Shown: piece after piece, positions 60,425 through 64,000 of the stretch
Numbering within the stretch: position 1 is the first letter of the stretch
How the letters are laid out: each line of letters opens with the position of its first letter
Assembly (NCBI RefSeq): GCF_001905445.1
Contig: NZ_LIVQ01000004.1
Coordinates: 577,666-641,665, forward strand
Source of the DNA: Streptomyces sp. CB00455
GTDB taxonomy: Bacteria > Actinomycetota > Actinomycetes > Streptomycetales > Streptomycetaceae
Length of the DNA: 64,000 nucleotides
Direction: 5' to 3'
Notes under the pieces: model-generated
What the model was told of the DNA's origin: nothing
Seen by the model: only the letters and a program-made list of their open reading frames with translations
Database searches by the model: none
Translations under genes and position numbers: made by a program

Positions 60425-61176
60425 CCACCACCAGCGCCCTGAGCGTCCCGCGTACCACCGCCACCGCCGCCCGCGTCCTGCGCCAGCTCCGCCACGACCC
60501 GCGCTCCGTCGCGCTGATGCTCCTGGTACCCGTACTGATGCTCACGCTGCTGCGCTTCGTCTTCGACGCCGCCCCCCGCACCTTCGACAGCGTCGGCGCC
60601 GGCCTCCTCGGCATCTTCCCGCTGATCACGATGTTCCTGGTGACCTCCATCGCGACCTTGCGCGAACGCACCTCCGGCACCCTGGAACGCCTCCTCGCCA
60701 TGCCGCTCGGCAAGGGCGACCTCATCGCCGGCTACGCCCTCGCCTTCGGCGCCGTCGCCGTCCTGCAGTCCCTCCTCGCCACCGGCCTCGCCCTCGGGGT
60801 CCTCGGCCTCGACGTCGTCGGCTCTCCGTGGCTGCTCCTGCTCGTGGCCCTGCTCGACGCACTGCTCGGCACGGCACTCGGCCTGTTCGTCTCGGCCTTC
60901 GCCGCCTCCGAGTTCCAGGCGGTCCAGTTCATGCCCGCGGTGATCTTCCCCCAGCTGCTCCTGTGCGGACTCTTCGCGGCCCGCACCACGATGCACCCCG
61001 TCCTGGAGGGGCTCTCCGACGCACTGCCCATGTCCTACGCGGTCGACGGGATGACCCAGGTGCTCACCCACACCGACATGACCGCCGACTTCGTCCGCGA
61101 CACCGCCGTCGTCGCCGGCTGCGCCCTGCTCGTCCTCGCCCTCGGCGCCGCCACCCTCCGCCGCCGCACCCCCTGA
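60421..61176 (+). CDS. ABC exporter permease (ABC-2 type)
   Basis: A 251-residue ABC-2-type permease with six membrane segments (around 31-50, 60-80, 108-135, 137-160, 172-190 and 225-245). RERTSGTLERLLAMPLGKGDLIAGY is the ATPase-contacting region found in this family. The ATG overlaps the ATPase stop. It forms, with the ATPase, a small two-gene efflux pump like those for antibiotics. Confidence 0.92.
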   Translation: MTTTSALSVPRTTATAARVLRQLRHDPRSVALMLLVPVLMLTLLRFVFDAAPRTFDSVGAGLLGIFPLITMFLVTSIATLRERTSGTLERLLAMPLGKGDLIAGYALAFGAVAVLQSLLATGLALGVLGLDVVGSPWLLLLVALLDALLGTALGLFVSAFAASEFQAVQFMPAVIFPQLLLCGLFAARTTMHPVLEGLSDALPMSYAVDGMTQVLTHTDMTADFVRDTAVVAGCALLVLALGAATLRRRTP

Positions 61177-61288
61177 CGACCACGGGCCGGACAACAGCCC
61201 GCCCCCGCCCGCCCGAATGCAAGGATGAGGAGGTATCCCGCGATATCCGCAGCACGCGTGCAAGAAAGTTCGGCGAGGTGAATCGGGC

Positions 61289-62098
61289 ATGACCCAGACA
61301 GTCGCAGTCCTCGGTACCGGCAAGATCGGCGAGGCCCTGCTCAGCGGAATGATCCGGGGCGGCCGGCCCGCCTCGAAGCTCCTCGTCACCGCCCGCCGCC
61401 CCGAACGCGCCGAGGAGCTGCACGCCCGCTACGGCGTCGAAGCCGTCGGCAACGCCGAAGCCGCCAAGCGCGCCGACACCCTCATCCTCACCGTCAAACC
61501 CCAGGACATGGGCAAGCTCCTCGAAGAGCTCGCCCCCCACGTCCCCGCGGACCGGCTGATCATCAGCGGCGCCGCCGGCATCCCGACGTCCTTCTTCGAG
61601 GAACGCCTCGCCCCCGGCACCCCCGTCGTCCGCGTGATGACGAACACCCCCGCCCTCGTCGACGAGGCCATGTCCGTCATCTCGGCGGGCAGCCACGCCA
61701 CCGCTGCCCACCTCCTGCACACCGAGGAGATCTTCGGCGGCGTCGGCAAGACGCTGCGCGTCCCCGAATCCCAGCAGGACGCGGCCACGGCCCTCTCCGG
61801 CTCCGGACCGGCGTACTTCTACTTCCTCGTCGAGGCCATGACGGACGCCGGCATCCTGCTCGGCCTCCCGCGCGCCCAGGCCCACGACCTGATCGTCCAG
61901 GCGGCCGTCGGCGCCGCCGTGATGCTCCGCGACAGCGGCGAGCACCCGGTCAAGCTCCGTGAGGCCGTCACCTCCCCGGCCGGCACGACGATCAACGCCA
62001 TCGTGGAACTGGAGAAGCACGGCGTCCGCGCGGCCCTGATCGCCGCTCTCGAAGCCGCCCGCGACCGCAGCCGCGAGCTCGCCTCGGGCGCCAACTGA
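61289..62098 (+). CDS. proC: Pyrroline-5-carboxylate reductase
   Basis: A 269-residue ProC, which reduces pyrroline-5-carboxylate to proline. The NADPH-binding VAVLGTGKIGEALLSGMI (about 5-22), the ILTVKPQDMGKLL motif, VVRVMTNTPALV and the C-terminal signature ALSGSGPAYFYFLVEAMTDAGILLGLPRAQA are present. GAGGTGAA lies six bases before the ATG. It is followed by a GC-rich hairpin and the convergent trpS gene. Confidence 0.96.
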   Translation: MTQTVAVLGTGKIGEALLSGMIRGGRPASKLLVTARRPERAEELHARYGVEAVGNAEAAKRADTLILTVKPQDMGKLLEELAPHVPADRLIISGAAGIPTSFFEERLAPGTPVVRVMTNTPALVDEAMSVISAGSHATAAHLLHTEEIFGGVGKTLRVPESQQDAATALSGSGPAYFYFLVEAMTDAGILLGLPRAQAHDLIVQAAVGAAVMLRDSGEHPVKLREAVTSPAGTTINAIVELEKHGVRAALIAALEAARDRSRELASGAN

Positions 62099-62102
62099 GC
62101 TG

Positions 62103-62136
62103 CGGTGCGGGCCCCCGCGACCGGGGGCCCGCACCG
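62103..62136. terminator. Bidirectional hairpin between proC and trpS
   Basis: A 14-bp perfect stem (CGGTGCGGGCCCCC at 62103-62116 and complement at 62123-62136) with a six-base loop. Confidence 0.8.
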
Positions 62137-62149
62137 GTTCACCACGGGT

Positions 62150-63148
62150 TCACGGCGCGAGCAGCCCGATGGCCCGGTAGGCCCGGTCCACCACCGGCCG
62201 CGCCAGCTCCCGGGCCCGGCCGGCGCCTTCCCGCAGCACCTTGTCGACCACCGCCGTATCACCAGCCAGCTCCGCGTGCCGCTCCTGCAGCGGCCGCAGC
62301 AGCTCGACCACCGCGTCGGCGACGTCCTGTTTGAGCGAGCCGTAACCTCCGTAGCCCTCGGCGAGCGCCACCGGGTCGCCGCCCGTGCAGGCGGCCAGGA
62401 TGTCCAGCAGGTTCGCCACCCCCGGCCGCTCCTCCCGGTCGTAGACCACGCCCCCGTCCCCGCTGTCGGTCACCGCGCGCATCACCTTCTTGCGCACGAC
62501 TCCCGGCTCGTCGAGCAGGTAGACGATCCCCGCGCCGTTCGCGTGGGACTTGCCCATCTTCGACGTGGGCTCCTGCAGGTCCATAACCCGCGCGGCGACC
62601 GCCGGCAGCGTCGCCTTCGGCACGGTGAAGGTGTGCCCGTAGCGCTGGTTGAACCGCACCGCCAGATCCCGGGTCAGTTCGACGTGCTGCCGCTGGTCCT
62701 CGCCGACCGGCACCTCTTCCGTCCCGTAAGCCAGGATGTCGGCGGCCATCAGTGCCGGATAGGTGAGCAGGGACAGCCGCACACCCTCCCCGGAGGCCTG
62801 CGCCCTCGTCGCCTTCTCCTTGTACTGGATCATCCGCCGCAGCTCACCGTCGGTGGCGGTGCACTCCATCAGGTACGCCAGCCGGGTGTGCTCATCGACG
62901 TGGCTCTGCACGAACAGCGTGCACCGCCGCGGATCCAGCCCGGCCGCGAGCAACAGCGTGGCCGCCTGACGGCTCAGCCGCCGCACGCGCGCCGGGTCGT
63001 GCTCGACGGTCAGCGCGTGCAGGTCGACGACGCAGAACAGCGCCTCGTCCGGTTCGTGGTCGGCCGAGACCCACTGCCGTACGGCTCCGAGGTAGTTGCC
63101 CAGGGTCAGATGCCCGGTCGGCTTGACCCCGCTGAAGATCCTCGTCAT
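62150..63148 (-). CDS. trpS: Tryptophanyl-tRNA synthetase (auxiliary type)
   Basis: A 332-residue class I TrpRS. The HIGH-type PTGHLTLGNYLGA (about 9-21), GEDQRQHVELTRDLA, and the KMSKS-type SKMGKSHANG are present. The presence of a Trp-codon leader and attenuator upstream, and the position beside proC and an rRNA operon, point to the auxiliary, indolmycin-resistant TrpRS of streptomycetes rather than the housekeeping copy. That identity is inferred; no resistance residue was checked. GGGAGAGCAGGAC precedes the ATG. Confidence 0.93.
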   Translation of the reverse strand: MTRIFSGVKPTGHLTLGNYLGAVRQWVSADHEPDEALFCVVDLHALTVEHDPARVRRLSRQAATLLLAAGLDPRRCTLFVQSHVDEHTRLAYLMECTATDGELRRMIQYKEKATRAQASGEGVRLSLLTYPALMAADILAYGTEEVPVGEDQRQHVELTRDLAVRFNQRYGHTFTVPKATLPAVAARVMDLQEPTSKMGKSHANGAGIVYLLDEPGVVRKKVMRAVTDSGDGGVVYDREERPGVANLLDILAACTGGDPVALAEGYGGYGSLKQDVADAVVELLRPLQERHAELAGDTAVVDKVLREGAGRARELARPVVDRAYRAIGLLAP

Positions 63149-63219
63149 GTCCTGCTCTCCCTGGTGTGAGTGGTGTGGGGCCTGCGCACAGGGCGACCGA
63201 GCCACTCCCGGGAGGGGAG

Positions 63220-63346
63220 AAACAAAAACGGCCGCCGTGGCGGCGGCCGTGAGCGCATGCGTGCTCGCGTTGCAGACCGGCCGCCGTCAGGCGGCCCACC
63301 AGCAGAGGCTGAGCGTGAGCGCATGCGTAGTCATGGACCCAGCGTA
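63220..63346 (-). promoter_or_regulatory. trpS: Trp-codon leader and transcription attenuator of trpS
   Basis: A leaderless -10-like TACGCT (63341-63346) lies six bases before a 15-codon leader peptide (63334-63287). Four mutually complementary 7-base segments follow: 1 at 63290-63296, 2 at 63279-63285, 3 at 63242-63248, 4 at 63230-63236. Segments 3 and 4 form a terminator with a U-tract (63220-63228); 2 with 3 form the alternative antiterminator; 1 overlaps the Trp codons. Low charged tRNA-Trp would stall ribosomes at 1 and free 2 to pair with 3, allowing transcription of trpS. Confidence 0.88.
63287..63334 (-). CDS. Trp-rich leader peptide of trpS
   Basis: A 15-residue peptide MTTHALTLSLCWWAA with two adjacent Trp codons at positions 12-13, ending at TGA. 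It starts at an ATG six bases after the -10-like box, and its Trp codons lie at the first segment of the attenuator. It is a regulatory peptide rather than a functional protein. Confidence 0.85.
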   Translation of the reverse strand: MTTHALTLSLCWWAA

Positions 63347-63406
63347 GACCGAGGGGCGGGGCCACGGCGGTGGTTTCGCCGCTCTCGTGTCCCAGGTGAG
63401 CGGGGG

Positions 63407-63435
63407 TTGACACGGGTGTCCCGCATCCGTAAGGT
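63407..63435 (+). promoter_or_regulatory. Strong HrdB-type promoter of the rRNA operon
   Basis: TTGACA (63407-63412), 17 bases, TAAGGT (63430-63435). This is the best housekeeping-type promoter in the window and reads toward the rRNA leader. Confidence 0.8.
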
Positions 63436-63690
63436 TCTCCGAGTTGTCCGAAGTGAGCGCCGACCCCGGTCGGTCCCCGGGCAGCCATCCCGCACTACAC
63501 ATTCGAACGAACGACTCGCTTTGTCGTCTCGTTTTCATGCGTATTTGCGAATGAGGAATCCGTGTCCACAGGACGCCGGCCCCGATTAGGTTCCGGAGCG
63601 GGGAATCCGCTACTGTCTCACTCGCCGAAGGGCCCAACAGCCCCGAAGCACCGCACCAAATCCCGTTGCACGGGAAGCCGCTGACTGGCA

Positions 63691-63804
63691 GTCAGGCCCG
63701 AAAGGACCTGATAGAGTCGGACCCGCCGGAAAGGGAAAGCGCGACAGCGCAGGACCTGGAAAGCGCCGAGGAAGTCGGGCCCGAAAGAGTCTGATAGAGT
63801 CGGA
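63691..63804 (+). promoter_or_regulatory. Tandem rRNA operon promoters
   Basis: A 31-base unit with GTC(A/G)GGCCCGAAAG and CTGATAGAGTCGGA occurs at 63691-63721 and 63774-63804, 83 bases apart. The TAGAGT boxes (63712-63717 and 63795-63800) are the -10 elements. Repeated promoters of this kind drive Streptomyces rRNA operons. Confidence 0.75.
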
Positions 63805-63879
63805 AACGCAAGACAGCAGAACAGAACGAAGCCCGGAGGAAAGCCCCAGTAGTGATACTGCGGTGAGTACAAAGGAAGC

Positions 63880-64000
63880 GTCCGTTCCTTGAGAACTCAA
63901 CAGCGTGCCAAAAATCAACGCCAAAAGTTGATACCCCGTCCATTTCGGTGGATGAGGTTCCTTTGAAAAAGACCTGTGGGGCTCCGGTTTCGGGGTGCTT
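63880..64000 (+). other. Leader of an rRNA operon (16S gene starts beyond the window)
   Basis: CCTTGAGAACTCAACAGCG and the following AAAATCAACGCCAAAAGTTGATACC match the actinobacterial rRNA leader, including the antitermination (boxA-like) and processing region. The sequence to 64000 has no 16S start, so the 16S gene begins outside the window. Confidence 0.85.

Noticed and set aside
61225..61281. An 18-codon frame just before proC that might be a leader peptide.
   Set aside because: No run of a single amino acid, no attenuator-type hairpin follows, and its own start lacks a good site. It stops 7 bases before proC and is probably chance.
63335..63700. tRNA genes near the rRNA operon.
   Set aside because: No cloverleaf with T-loop GGTTCGAATCC-type sequence was found in this stretch.

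Overview
The window is high-GC actinomycete DNA, almost certainly from the core region of a Streptomyces chromosome. Evidence: a sigE-cseA-cseB-cseC envelope-stress locus, lsr2 beside clpC, a disA-radA region, an NTF2-like gene inside a folate cluster, a DUF397 gene, many GTG starts, and a ribosomal RNA leader of Streptomyces type at the right edge. No prophage, insertion sequence, tRNA gene, CRISPR array or large biosynthetic cluster was seen.

Layout. 1-3.4 kb: folate synthesis (the 3' end of folE on the plus strand facing folP, an NTF2-like gene, folB, folK and a DUF3180 membrane protein). 3.5-6.6 kb: a divergent pair, an MprF-like aminoacyl-lipid synthase and a secreted-type esterase. 6.7-10.3 kb: a glycine betaine/choline-type ABC importer (ATPase divergent from two permeases and a lipoprotein). 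10.4-20.9 kb: a coiled-coil membrane protein, a small zinc-ribbon-like protein, arylamine N-acetyltransferase, a stand-alone nuoD, two PH-domain membrane proteins, a NarL-type two-component pair, a MidA/NDUFAF7-type methyltransferase and a secreted M28 aminopeptidase. 21-22.6 kb: a DUF5937/ArsR-type regulator divergent from a small gene across a perfect inverted repeat. 22.6-28.1 kb: an overlapping cofactor operon (DUF2520 reductase, panC, nadB, nadC, coaX) joining CoA and NAD synthesis. 28.2-31.2 kb: threonine aldolase-like enzyme, orphan DUF397, a 600-bp GC-rich repeat tract, and two small unknowns. 31.3-37.6 kb: BlaI-like repressor, ArgA-type acetyltransferase, lsr2, an unknown gene, clpC and a secreted M23 peptidase. 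37.6-44.9 kb: LamG membrane protein, cseC, cseB, cseA, sigE, mutY, a PAP2 phosphatase and a Gly-rich anchored protein. 45-49.8 kb: disA, radA and a membrane protein with sigma-like, anti-sigma-like and BACON regions. 49.9-55.4 kb: Ppx/GppA phosphatase, a Cys-rich unknown, a sugar-phosphate isomerase, a TetR regulator and ilvD. 55.4-61.2 kb: Ser/Thr kinase with a PQQ-type sensor, an SH3 protein, a broken blasticidin-S-deaminase/ASCH gene, a membrane protein and a two-gene ABC exporter under a large palindrome. 61.3-64 kb: proC, an auxiliary-type trpS behind a Trp-codon attenuator, then tandem promoters and leader of an rRNA operon whose 16S gene starts beyond the window.

The clearest regulatory signals are the trpS attenuator (63220-63346), the 34-bp palindrome on the exporter start codon (59508-59541), the 9-5-9 operator at 22334-22356, and a recurrent TAnnnT box placed 6-8 bases before start codons that lack a Shine-Dalgarno sequence, which marks about twenty genes as probably leaderless. 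The most unusual coding features are the sigma/anti-sigma/BACON fusion at 48108-49847 and the decayed deaminase-ASCH gene at 58127-58763.
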